64,000 bases of DNA, from NCBI RefSeq assembly GCF_008124885.1, contig NZ_VNHX01000004.1:1-64000 (forward strand). Direction: 5' to 3'. This DNA is from Sphingobacterium allocomposti (GTDB taxonomy: Bacteria > Bacteroidota > Bacteroidia > Sphingobacteriales > Sphingobacteriaceae). The notes beneath the pieces are model-generated. The model saw nothing but the letters and a program-made list of their open reading frames with translations, ran no database searches and was not told where the DNA came from. The translations under genes were made by a program, and so were the position numbers. Below, in pieces: positions 36,037 to 43,798 of this stretch; the first letter of the stretch is position 1; every line of letters begins with the position of its first letter.

Positions 36037-36840
36037 CTATCCATAATTGCCGCCAATTCGACTAAATATCTTATCGGGATGCCACTGTGTGTCGTCTCCA
36101 TATGTCATCCTTATTGCCGTTGTATGCTGTATTTCGAAGCCCTTCTTTATTAAAAATTGAACCCCTGCGGCGTTATCCACTGGTAATATTGCAGTATCGA
36201 TGGTGCTGTATTTAAGCTCCATCAACGCCAATCCTGCTCGTTCTGTGACCGCATAAATTGGCCCTTGACCGAGCTTTGGTAAATAATAACCTTCCACACA
36301 TCCTCCGTGTTCAAAGATTACGGCTTGTTTAAGATGACTGTGTATTAGTTCACGCCTGTTTTCCCCACTTATCTCTTGATCCAGTTTGAGAATTTGTTCA
36401 TAAAATGCAGGCGAGGATGGCTGAAGCTGGTCTGGCAAAGATTGCTGTAACCATAGACGCTCTCGCTTAAGAGACTGATATGAACCGACTATTCTGAAAC
36501 CGGCTTTTTTATAAACTGGAGCTCCTAGATCTGTTGCGATCAAATTTATAGACGATGCGCCATTTTCAATGGCGCTATTTACCAAGTGTTTGACTATATT
36601 GAAACCAATGCCTTGACCTCGATAAGTTTCGTCTACAATAATATGTCCCAACCATGCAGAGTTTTCGTGCAGTATTGCAGCTCCGACAGCGACAATATTA
36701 TTTCCATAGACAACTTTAACTGGGCTGCAAAAAGGTTGCAAACAGTATTCCATTAAAGATAGCGTAATGTCTCCCCATCCTTCGGGCTGAAGATGTCGAG
36801 TAAAAGGTAAATCTTGGAGAGTGAGCGGATGTATATCCAT
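36037..36840 (-). CDS. GNAT acetyltransferase with C-terminal accessory domain
   Basis: A 267-residue protein from ATG at 36840 (MDIHPLTLQDL). The first half is a GNAT domain (WLGHIIVDETYRGQGIGFNI acetyl-CoA motif, APVYKKAGF). The second half (LKYSTIDTAILPVDNAAGVQ, FLIKKGFEIQHTTAIRM) is the second, YitH-like (Acetyltransf_18) acyltransferase-related half. Last gene of the five-gene operon; starts 7 bases after the ASCH remnant stop. Substrate unknown. Confidence 0.85.
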   Translation of the reverse strand: MDIHPLTLQDLPFTRHLQPEGWGDITLSLMEYCLQPFCSPVKVVYGNNIVAVGAAILHENSAWLGHIIVDETYRGQGIGFNIVKHLVNSAIENGASSINLIATDLGAPVYKKAGFRIVGSYQSLKRERLWLQQSLPDQLQPSSPAFYEQILKLDQEISGENRRELIHSHLKQAVIFEHGGCVEGYYLPKLGQGPIYAVTERAGLALMELKYSTIDTAILPVDNAAGVQFLIKKGFEIQHTTAIRMTYGDDTQWHPDKIFSRIGGNYG

Positions 36841-36847
36841 ATTTTTA

Positions 36848-37315
36848 TTAGATATGTGACCATATTGTTTCAAAGTATTCGCAGACGAGTTCCATCGCCG
36901 GAGTTGGTTTCAGGTTATGCTCACGCAATTCGCGTGTAATCCCAGTGTACCTTCTTCCAATAGGATAGGCTTTTGTCTCCTTCGCCTTCGATAAAAGCAT
37001 ATTCTGTCGTAATATCTTTAAACCTTACAAGCTCCACTTAATGGTCTTGATAACGGCTTTAGGCGCGCCGTCCCAGTCTGTGACGATGGCAAGATCTCCA
37101 ATGGTGGGCAGTTTTTCTTCGTTGATTTGCAATCCAGATAAAGAATGTGTAGTAGCCTGTTTAATACCTCGACGTACCAGTTCGGCACATTCGTCGGCAT
37201 CCTTTTTATTATCGCAAAAGTAATAATAGGGGGGAACTGCTACCTGTTGGTAGGTTGGATATTCCTTTTGAAATTCCCGCCAGTAGATCTCTATTTTATT
37301 AATAAGCATCTGCAT
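36848..37315 (-). pseudogene. ASCH-domain protein, broken by two frameshifts
   Basis: Starting at ATG 37315 (or 37309, both overlapping the upstream gene end) the frame reads a normal ASCH start (EIYWREFQKEYP, ADECAELVRRGIKQAT, LPTIGDLAIVTDWDG) but stops at 37025. The rest continues in another frame from VELVRFKDITTEYAFIEGEG to SYWKKVHWDYTR, then in a third frame from ELREHNLKPTPAMELVCEYF to the stop at 36848. The breaks lie near 37035 (one base lost after ATTAA) and near 36935. ASCH proteins are small RNA-binding or deamidase-like proteins. A sequencing error is possible. Confidence 0.85.
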
Positions 37316-37607
37316 TCTTTTTAACGGCTTTATAATGTAACACCTGTGGAAAGGGATCATAATAATTATGGAGCAAGGCTTTCCATTTCTGATATTGTGG
37401 CGATTGACGGAAACCGACTTCATGTGCTTCGACAGAGGTCCACTCGACCAGCAGGATATACTGGTTATCCACTTCAATACACTTTTGTAATGAATGGCTT
37501 ATGTACCCTTCGGTGGAGGATATATATTGCACCGCGACGTTAAAGTCGGCTTCGAACATCTTTGATCTGCCGGGCTTCACGTTTAATATGGCTACTTCTA
37601 ATATCAT
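37299..37607 (-). CDS. Antibiotic biosynthesis monooxygenase (ABM) domain protein
   Basis: A 102-residue single-domain ABM protein: MILEVAILNVKPGR, FEADFNVAVQYISSTEGYIS, NQYILLVEWTSVEAHEVGFR. The ferredoxin-like dimeric fold acts in quinone oxidation or heme-like chemistry; the substrate is not clear. It follows the methyltransferase by 7 bases and overlaps the ASCH remnant start by 17 bases. Confidence 0.88.
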   Translation of the reverse strand: MILEVAILNVKPGRSKMFEADFNVAVQYISSTEGYISHSLQKCIEVDNQYILLVEWTSVEAHEVGFRQSPQYQKWKALLHNYYDPFPQVLHYKAVKKNADAY

Positions 37608-37614
37608 TGCATTC

Positions 37615-38190
37615 TCATCGTTTAGTAAGCAGAATCAATCCCGTCGACCAGTTCATTTTGGTTATCTGTATATCGTCGCGTTGCTCAAGGTAAGCAATGA
37701 GACGCTCTACATTGTCCTGGTGCCCTTCAGGCCAGTTTTCCTGAGGAAGCATATCGTCAATCAGATAGAAACCACCGGCTTTTAGCATGGCGAGGGTCTC
37801 GTCAAGCATACTGTATTTTCCCGGCCAGGCATCGGCGAAAATGAGATCAAAATTCTCCTCCTTGTTCTCCGTTATCCATTGGTTTCCATCTATACATAAT
37901 AAATGTACACGGGAATCGTCTCCGAAAAAACGTTGTGCTATTAATTGATATGAAGAATCGTTATCAATGGAGATAACGGTGGATTCGTTGTCCATAGCAT
38001 CTACTATCCAGGAAAGCGAAAGTCCCGTGCCTGTACCTAGCTCCAAAAACCGCCCTGCGGGTTTAGAACAGACCAATGTTCTCAGGAAACTTCCGGTATA
38101 CATGTCGGAGAGCATAGGAAATCCCGCTTGCTTGGATTGGACTAGTATATCCTCATAGTAACGAGGGAAGGTAAGAGGTTTCTGATTCAT
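37615..38190 (-). CDS. Class I SAM-dependent methyltransferase
   Basis: A 191-residue O-methyltransferase-like protein: FLELGTGTGLSLSWIVDAM (SAM-binding loop), TVISIDND (acidic ribose contact), NFDLIFADAWPGKY and GGFYLIDDMLPQENW. The ATG at 38190 overlaps the stop of the DinB remnant (ATGA), keeping operon structure. Substrate not predictable. Confidence 0.88.
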   Translation of the reverse strand: MNQKPLTFPRYYEDILVQSKQAGFPMLSDMYTGSFLRTLVCSKPAGRFLELGTGTGLSLSWIVDAMDNESTVISIDNDSSYQLIAQRFFGDDSRVHLLCIDGNQWITENKEENFDLIFADAWPGKYSMLDETLAMLKAGGFYLIDDMLPQENWPEGHQDNVERLIAYLEQRDDIQITKMNWSTGLILLTKR

Positions 38191-38590
38191 TGTTCTTTTA
38201 TTTGTTTTAAATGATGTTCAAAATGAGCGATATAATCTGTCGCGAGGAATACTAATGTGTTTCCGTTAGCCTTTCTTTGCCACATCTCAGAAGACAATCC
38301 TTTCCATAGATAAAGCAATTGCCGATTTAGCCCCTCCCACAAGATAATCATATTATGGAGATCTGCGCCTTGGTAGTAATTATGTCTACACCATAGATCT
38401 TGATCGTATTGGATGATCGGATTGTCGTGAAATTGTTATGAGCACTATCAATAAGATATCCTACGATTTCTTTTTTGCTCCATTTATCCATTGAGGGTTT
38501 TGATTCCAGCTCGGCTCAATTCAGTGTTTGCAACAATTGAGGAAACTCCACTATGTATTGTTCTAATTCGTGAATAGCGTCTTTGATCAT
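38187..38590 (-). pseudogene. DinB-superfamily protein, broken
   Basis: From ATG 38590 the frame reads IHELEQYIVEFPQLLQTLN, hits TGA at 38516-38518, then continues in frame as AELESKPSMDKWSKKEIVGY and LIDSAHNN. It then shifts frame near 38435 and continues NPIIQYDQDLW, HNYYQGADLHNMIILWEGLN, and ATDYIAHFEHHLKQIKEQ to TGA at 38187. The W-S-K-K-E-I and ...GHLIDSAxNN pattern is that of DinB/ClbS four-helix proteins. The two lesions (one nonsense, one frameshift or short deletion) mark a pseudogene. Confidence 0.88.
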
Positions 38591-39457
38591 TTGAATATGG
38601 GTGAGATATATCGCAATTATTGGTAGTCAAGCTTTTAATGCTATGGTTACGTTCTTTTGTTAGTTTAAACTACTAAATAGATTGGAATAAATTTAATCAT
38701 TCAGGATCAAAATAGCTTAAAAATCCTAAAATAGCTAATAATAGCCGGATAGAGGGCTCATATCGCATGCATCAAGGCGTGTGCCGCTCATAGCCTTCTT
38801 TTGTATGGAATTGATAATGGCGGCGGAGAGATGGCAGAAAACGAATGGAGAGAGGGATATAACTGACCCTAGCGTCTTTTACCGGAAAGGTCTTAATACT
38901 TTGAATGAACGTGAAAAAGCACTTTCTGCTGCCATACGGCGCGTCAGCGAATAAATCTATCCACAGACGTGCGACAAAGTTCGGGCAGTCTTTCAGATTA
39001 GGGGGCATTTCGGAGGTGCGTTCGTTGGGCCCATTGTCTATCCTTCGACAGGCTCTTGACAATGTCAGGCTCAGGTCTTCGAAGCCTAGCATGACAATGC
39101 CCTATACTACCCTCAGTGACGATCCGTTTCACGGGAAGGATAGTGTAGCGAGCTCTTAGGGGCTCGTTCTTTGTCGAAATGACGACGATTTCGTGCTTTA
39201 TTAGACGGTGTCTTTTTCTCTGCAATGGATATGCCAATCGGAAATCAGCGACGCGCCAAACAAATGAACGGCGGGAATGAAAGTGTCTTTCCGGCCTACT
39301 TAAGTGAATTCGCTAAAAAGTCGCACTTAATCGACAAGATGTGTCGTAATTCATAATTTTTTATATATTTGGTACAGTTAACCGCTTGCAGTTTTTTCTG
39401 ACCATTCAATGAATCCGAAAGCTCGGGTAGTTTAAGATTATTAACTAGCAATAAAAT
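38591..39457. other. Long intergenic gap with dispersed repeat
   Basis: About 870 bases with no credible gene. 39032-39190 holds words such as TATCCTTCGACAGGCTC, TGTCAGGCTCAGG, CATGACAATGCCC and TTTGTCGAAATGACGACGA, which look like the CATTTCGAC/CTTCGACAGGCTCAGG intergenic repeats common in Bacteroidota. A -7-like box TATATTTG lies at 39364-39371. The minus-strand frame 38772-39092 crosses the repeat and is not taken as a gene. Confidence 0.55.
39364..39371 (+). promoter_or_regulatory. Promoter -7 box for the following small gene
   Basis: TATATTTG fits the Bacteroidota -7 consensus TAnnTTTG, 86 bases ahead of the start codon at 39458. No convincing -33 TTTG was found. Confidence 0.4.
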
Positions 39458-39979
39458 ATGAAAGCCAAATCAATTGTACTAGGCGTCGCCTTACTAGTGT
39501 CCGCAATGGGCGCAAGATCCCAGAACTACCTAAGACACGGAATCGGAGCAGGAATAGGACTGGATAAGCAAGGGGATACGTTTCTAACATCGTGGGGATT
39601 GGAATACGAAATGAGCATCTTAAATCAGAAAAAGGGGTTTGAAAGCGGATTCGTGACCGGCGCCGGTGTTTCGCTTCCAATAGAGAAAGCAGACCAATAC
39701 GGCCATAGGCCCGGAGCAACATATGATCCACGGGAGTTCGGAGTGTACCTAAAGGCGGGATACAAGCTCGAAATGGTGTCCGTGGGAATTAACGCGGGTA
39801 TTTATAAGGAAAAGGACAGGGAACTTGCGGACGCGAATCAGTCGAAAGCGATCATCGGCGGATGGGCCGGCATGCAGCCGGCGCGTTTTCTTACCGTTTT
39901 GGTAGGATACGATACGTTTAGGGGAATAAATGCAGGAGTTCTGTTTTACGTGAATAAGATACCGTCGAACAGAAGATAG
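39458..39979 (+). CDS. Secreted beta-rich protein of unknown function
   Basis: A 173-residue protein with a signal peptide (cleaved near GARSQ, residue 22) and alternating glycine/aromatic beta strands (GIGAGIGLDK, GFVTGAGVSLP, GVYLKAGYKLEMVSVGINAGIY, RFLTVLVGYDTFRGINAGV). The pattern suggests a small outer membrane barrel or periplasmic beta protein. No family recognised. It stands alone before ssrA. Confidence 0.7.
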   Translation: MKAKSIVLGVALLVSAMGARSQNYLRHGIGAGIGLDKQGDTFLTSWGLEYEMSILNQKKGFESGFVTGAGVSLPIEKADQYGHRPGATYDPREFGVYLKAGYKLEMVSVGINAGIYKEKDRELADANQSKAIIGGWAGMQPARFLTVLVGYDTFRGINAGVLFYVNKIPSNRR

Positions 39980-40070
39980 TGATCGGTATGATAGTGTAGT
40001 TCGTTCCGTCATCCTGCCGCCATATCGCTACTTTTTAGGACGAAGATGTACACAAGAAAGATTTTTTTCG

Positions 40071-40078
40071 TACTTTTG
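40071..40078 (+). promoter_or_regulatory. Promoter -7 box of ssrA
   Basis: TACTTTTG matches TAnnTTTG, ending 16 bases before the tmRNA 5' end, the right spacing for a short leader. A -33 motif was not clear. Confidence 0.5.
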
Positions 40079-40094
40079 TATCCGCACATAACAT

Positions 40095-40458
40095 GGGGTC
40101 GACCGGAATTGACAGGATAGCGATGGTTATGTAAGCATGCAGTGCGTTGGAAGTATTGCACTATAATACAAACTTTCAAAACTATAATTGGCGAAGAAAA
40201 CTACGCCTTAGCTGCTTAATTTAGAATTAAGATAGCTTTTGTCTCGTCAAGCGCTGTTCTACCGCTTGATAATAGAGGCACCGAATCGTAGAACTAGCCT
40301 GTGTGACGTCACTAAACATGGGCGAAATCCAGTGGCTAAGGAGAAAGGTATAGGTTAGCGTCTCACCTTCCCTCTCCCTACAATTAAAGAGAAGCTAAGC
40401 ATGTAGAAAGCATAAATCATACTATGTTTGGACGAGGGTTCGAATCCCTCCGGCTCCA
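40095..40458 (+). ncRNA. ssrA: Transfer-messenger RNA
   Basis: 5' end GGGGTCGACCGGAATTGACA; 3' end ...GAGGGTTCGAATCCCTCCGGCTCCA. GGGGTCG pairs with CGGCTCC to form the acceptor stem; the T-arm GAGGGTTCGAATCCCTC is perfect. The tag frame is at 40190-40219: GGC GAA GAA AAC TAC GCC TTA GCT GCT TAA, tag GEENYALAA, ending in the degradation signal ALAA. tmRNA rescues stalled ribosomes and tags their products. The end is unusual: the acceptor/T-arm half recurs downstream in tandem. Confidence 0.96.
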
Positions 40459-40933
40459 CAAAATAAAAGCCCACGAAAAGTTGGGCTTTTATTTTTTAGG
40501 AGGGATGAGAACCCGAAAGAGGGTTCGAACTATCTCGTTCCGGCCCTGTGTGCGGGGTTTTGGGACGGAACAAATCCCTCCGGCTCCACAAAATAAAAGC
40601 CCACGAAAAGTTGGGCTTTTATTTTTTAGGAGGGATGAGAACCCGAAAGGAGGGTTCGAACTATCTCGTTCCGGCCTGTGTGCGGGGTTTTGGGACGGAA
40701 CAAATCCCTCCGGCTCCACAAAATAAAAGCCCACGAAAAGTTGGGCTTTTATTTTTTAGGAGGGATGAGAACCCGAAAGGAGGGTTCGAACTATCTCGTT
40801 CCGGGCTGTGTGCGGGGTTTTGGGACGGAACAAATCCCTCCGGCTCCACAAAATAAAAGCCCACGAAAGTTGGGCTTTTATTTTTTAGGAGGGATGAGAA
40901 CCCGAAAGAGGGTTCGAACTATCTCGTTCCGGC
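40443..40933 (+). repeat. 3.8 tandem 130-bp copies of the ssrA 3' end plus terminator
   Basis: Units begin AATCCCTCCGGCTCCACA at 40443, 40573, 40703 and 40833, each exactly 130 bp apart; the fourth is cut short at 40933. Each unit holds the 3' half of the tmRNA T-arm and acceptor, a terminator hairpin, a GAACCC/GGGTTC hairpin and a GTTCCG/CGGAAC hairpin; ATCCCTCC also pairs with GGAGGGAT across the terminator. Units differ by single bases (AAAGAGGG or AAAGGAGGG, CCCTG, CCTG or GCTG). Frames in this area are repeat artefacts, not genes. Confidence 0.95.
40461..40497 (+). terminator. ssrA terminator (first of four)
   Basis: AAATAAAAGCCCA (40461-40473), loop CGAAAAGT, TGGGCTTTTATTT with T-rich tail to 40497. 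Identical or near-identical hairpins follow at +130, +260 and +390 (the fourth has one A less in the loop). Confidence 0.9.
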
Positions 40934-41074
40934 AATGCGTTGAGCGTTCATCGCCCCAATAAATGGTCCACTTACTTTACAGTCGTTAAAAAAAAGTATA
41001 CAAGACAAAATAATCTAAAACCGGAGCAAACAAAGTACTATTTTTATTGTTAGTTAATAAAAATATTCAGCACT

Positions 41075-42064
41075 ATGGCAACCGATAATAAAGCAACAGC
41101 CGAGAAAGCTCCGGTAGAGGAGGGAGTACAGGCACCAGCAGCGGCGGAAAAGGACTTGACGAGCACGGAAAAGCCCGCGACGACAGCGCCGGCGAAGAAA
41201 GTTTCTACCAGGGCGAAAGCTCCGGCATCGAAGGCGGCAACCCGCAGAACTTCCGCTGGAAAGAGCACTGCAGCAAAGACACCGACGGCCGAAGGACAGC
41301 AAGTGACCGCCGACGCGGGGAAATCCGCTGATCAACCGGTGAGCGCTCCTGCGAAAAAGGCGGCAACCTCGGCGCCCGCGGCCAGCAAGAGAAAGACCAC
41401 GTCTGCGAAAGCGACATCTGACAAAAGTGCCTCAGCTGTGACTAAGGCAACCACGCCGCAGGCCGACAAGGCCGCGGAAGTTAAAGCAGCATCTGCGGGA
41501 CAAAGCAAGCCTGCAGCGAAAACATCTGCGGTGCCCAAAAAAACAACGGTTGCTAATGCTGCCGCTGCTCCTAAAAAAGCGGCGCCGAAAGCTCCGGCCG
41601 GACAGACGGCAAAAGAGAACGGAAAAGAAACCGTAGCTGAGCCGGCGAAGGCGGCAGTTAAGGCGACAGCCACGAGAAAAGCTGCGCCGGCCAGGGCATC
41701 GCGAACGGCAGCACCTGCAGTAAAGAAGGCACCGGAAACTGCATCAAACGCAGCCGATACCAAGGCAGAGGGCAAAGCAACCCTTCCGAAGCAGGAGGAG
41801 GCGAAACTCGTCAAGGAAGCTTCCTATAAACATGAAGTGGAAGAGAAAGCGAAGGAAAGTAAATCGGCCGATAAGAAAAAAGCAGAGAAGAAAAAATCAG
41901 CGAAGAAAGAAAAGGTAAAGGCTAAAAAAGCCGAGTCGCCGAAGAAGGATAAGAAGAAAGATAAAAAGGCGGACGAGGGGCTTAAACAAAAGGTGAAAAA
42001 GATTGTTGAGAACGTCCTGAAAAAATTAGACACCAAGGAAAAGAAGGGGAAGAAGAAAAAGTAA
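41075..42064 (+). CDS. Histone H1-like Lys/Ala-rich protein
   Basis: A 329-residue, very basic, low-complexity protein with no signal peptide. Residues 1-240 repeat PAKKA-, APAKKAA- and KAAPK-type words rich in Ala, Lys, Thr and Pro, like eukaryotic H1 tails and bacterial H1-like proteins. After a short acidic/polar KQEEAKLVKEASYKHEVEEK follows an almost pure Lys/Glu/Asp stretch, then LKQKVKKIVENVLKKLDTKE and a Lys-run end. It is likely nucleoid-associated, binding DNA or RNA non-specifically. The absence of Cys, Trp and nearly of aromatics is striking. Function inferred from composition. Confidence 0.75.
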   Translation: MATDNKATAEKAPVEEGVQAPAAAEKDLTSTEKPATTAPAKKVSTRAKAPASKAATRRTSAGKSTAAKTPTAEGQQVTADAGKSADQPVSAPAKKAATSAPAASKRKTTSAKATSDKSASAVTKATTPQADKAAEVKAASAGQSKPAAKTSAVPKKTTVANAAAAPKKAAPKAPAGQTAKENGKETVAEPAKAAVKATATRKAAPARASRTAAPAVKKAPETASNAADTKAEGKATLPKQEEAKLVKEASYKHEVEEKAKESKSADKKKAEKKKSAKKEKVKAKKAESPKKDKKKDKKADEGLKQKVKKIVENVLKKLDTKEKKGKKKK

Positions 42065-42069
42065 GTGGA

Positions 42070-42100
42070 AACGGTCGAGCATACAGCTCGACCGTTTTGT
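42070..42100. terminator. Bidirectional terminator
   Basis: AACGGTCGAGC (42070-42080), loop ATACA, GCTCGACCGTT (42086-42096), then TTGTTAT. A perfect 11-bp stem between the convergent H1-like gene and ndh; T-run moderate on both strands. Confidence 0.85.
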
Positions 42101-42106
42101 TATCAT

Positions 42107-43408
42107 TTACCCTTCTATATTGGTTCTGACCTCGTTGGAATCGCGCTTCCGTTCGCTACGGATAATGGTTCGTAGGCCGGAGTTTGCGGAGTAGAACGAC
42201 CAAAGCCAGTTGCCCATCAGCTTCCATTTGTTGCGGAAACCTGCGATGGGTATCAGGTGAATCAATAGCCATGTCAGCCATGCAAAGAAACCCTTGAACG
42301 AGAATTTAGGAAGATCGGCTACGGCGCGGTAGCGCGAAATAACCGCCATGCTTCCTTTATCCCAGTACGAGAACGGCTTTAAATTGCCGTTGCTGTCTTT
42401 GGCCACGATGTTTTTAGCCAGTAACGTTCCTTGTTGCATGGCTACCTGTGCCAGCTGCGGATGGCCGTTTGGAAAATTAGGATCCGTTGTCTGAAGGCAG
42501 ATGTCGCCAATGGCAAAGATGTTGTCGTACCCCTGTACGGCATTAAACTGGTCGACCAGCACCCGGCGGCCCCGTCCGAACTTCTCTGCCGGCAGCCCTG
42601 GCAGCTCGCGGGCTATAACCCCTGACGTCCAGATCAATGTTTTCGTTTTTATCTCCTTGCCATCGCCTAAAACGACCGTATCGTTTTGGTAGTCTTTTAC
42701 GGCGACATTGAGGGTGATCTCCACACCGAGTTTCTCGAGCACCTCTTTTGCCTCCTGCTGTGCCACCTTGCTCATTGGCCCGAGCAATACCGGAGCGGCG
42801 TCGACAAGGTGGATTTTCGGTTTCAGGCCGGCGAGTTCGGGGTACTCTTTTCGGATAATCCGGTCGCTTAGCTCGGCAATCATACCCGAGATCTCCACGC
42901 CCGAAGGGCCTCCTCCGGCAACAACAATGTTCAGGTAGGCTTCCCGGTTTGGATCGTCTTTATATTGAATATATTCTTCGAGGCAGAGGAGTATCTTGTT
43001 ACGGATAGCTAGGGCGTCCGTGATGTTCTTCATCGGAAAAGCATTCTTCTTAACGGCCTCCATGCCGAAGTAATTTGTCTCGGTTCCCACAGCCAAGACC
43101 AGATAATCGTAGGGCAGCGTGCCCGAATCGGTTTCTATCGTGTTGTTGGCACTGTTGATGTTTTGTAGTTTGCCCAGGTGAAAAGAGAAGTTATTATGTC
43201 TCTTAAACATCTTGCGGAAAGGCATGCTGATATTGGAAGACTCAATAAAAGCGGTGGCTACCTGATAAATAAGTGGGGGAAAGAAGTTGTAATTGTTGAT
43301 ATCCACTAAGGTGACGTGGTAGCGGGAGTCGTTACCTAAGGATTTGATGAAGTTTATCCCAGCAAATCCACCACCTACAACAACAATATGTTTTTTACTG
43401 TCTGCCAT
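42107..43408 (-). CDS. ndh: Type II NADH:quinone oxidoreductase
   Basis: A 433-residue NDH-2-like FAD/NAD protein: IVVVGGGFAGINFIKSLG (FAD site), LNIVVAGGGPSGVEISGMIAEL split by the second nucleotide site, AIGDICLQT near the C-terminal FAD motif, and a C-terminal hydrophobic anchor (FAWLTWLLIHLIPIAGF, NWLWSFYSA). It feeds electrons from NADH into the (mena)quinone pool without pumping. Same strand as hisD but separated by ~390 bases. Confidence 0.92.
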   Translation of the reverse strand: MADSKKHIVVVGGGFAGINFIKSLGNDSRYHVTLVDINNYNFFPPLIYQVATAFIESSNISMPFRKMFKRHNNFSFHLGKLQNINSANNTIETDSGTLPYDYLVLAVGTETNYFGMEAVKKNAFPMKNITDALAIRNKILLCLEEYIQYKDDPNREAYLNIVVAGGGPSGVEISGMIAELSDRIIRKEYPELAGLKPKIHLVDAAPVLLGPMSKVAQQEAKEVLEKLGVEITLNVAVKDYQNDTVVLGDGKEIKTKTLIWTSGVIARELPGLPAEKFGRGRRVLVDQFNAVQGYDNIFAIGDICLQTTDPNFPNGHPQLAQVAMQQGTLLAKNIVAKDSNGNLKPFSYWDKGSMAVISRYRAVADLPKFSFKGFFAWLTWLLIHLIPIAGFRNKWKLMGNWLWSFYSANSGLRTIIRSERKRDSNEVRTNIEG

Positions 43409-43798
43409 AATAAGCTTTTCGTTTGTTTTAAATATCTGCCTAACAGTTGTTATAACAATGGCGTTTAATCTTTGTTCAGCAAATAAGGTGCAAACCTAAA
43501 TAAATTCGTCTTTATATGCAATATAATCGTGCCTGCATATGCAATGAATTGTCGGTTTTCTGACCAATGCTGTTGGGTTCTGGAGGCCGCGTGGCGGAAG
43601 TGCAGTCGCGGAGTTGCAGTCGCATGGACAACAACGGACAGTTTGCTTTCTCCATCGCTCTGGTCGTGGCTAATGGGGGACGGCATCGATTTGGTCTGGT
43701 TGCCGCTGCCGCTGAGCCGGGGAAGCGGTACGCCGGAGCAATCAGCCTTATCGGACACCCGCTGCCATCCAGCTGGCGCCGCAGTGTCCGATAGGTTT
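43409..43798. other. Gap with a long hairpin after hisD
   Basis: Imperfect long hairpin: TATCGGACAC (43749-43758) and GTGTCCGATA (43784-43793), with a further GC-rich inner stem. It lies just after the hisD stop on the minus strand and may end or stabilise the hisGD transcript. The rest of the gap (43409-43740) shows no gene; overlapping frames there run into hisD on the wrong strand. Confidence 0.5.

Noticed and set aside
38772..39092. Minus-strand 106-codon frame in the gap before 39458
   Set aside because: Crosses a dispersed intergenic repeat and has no signal peptide or domain.
40424..40962. Plus- and minus-strand frames encoding repeated RxxxPCVRGFG-type words after ssrA
   Set aside because: They are translations of the 130-bp tandem repeats, in shifting frames, with hairpins inside; not genes.
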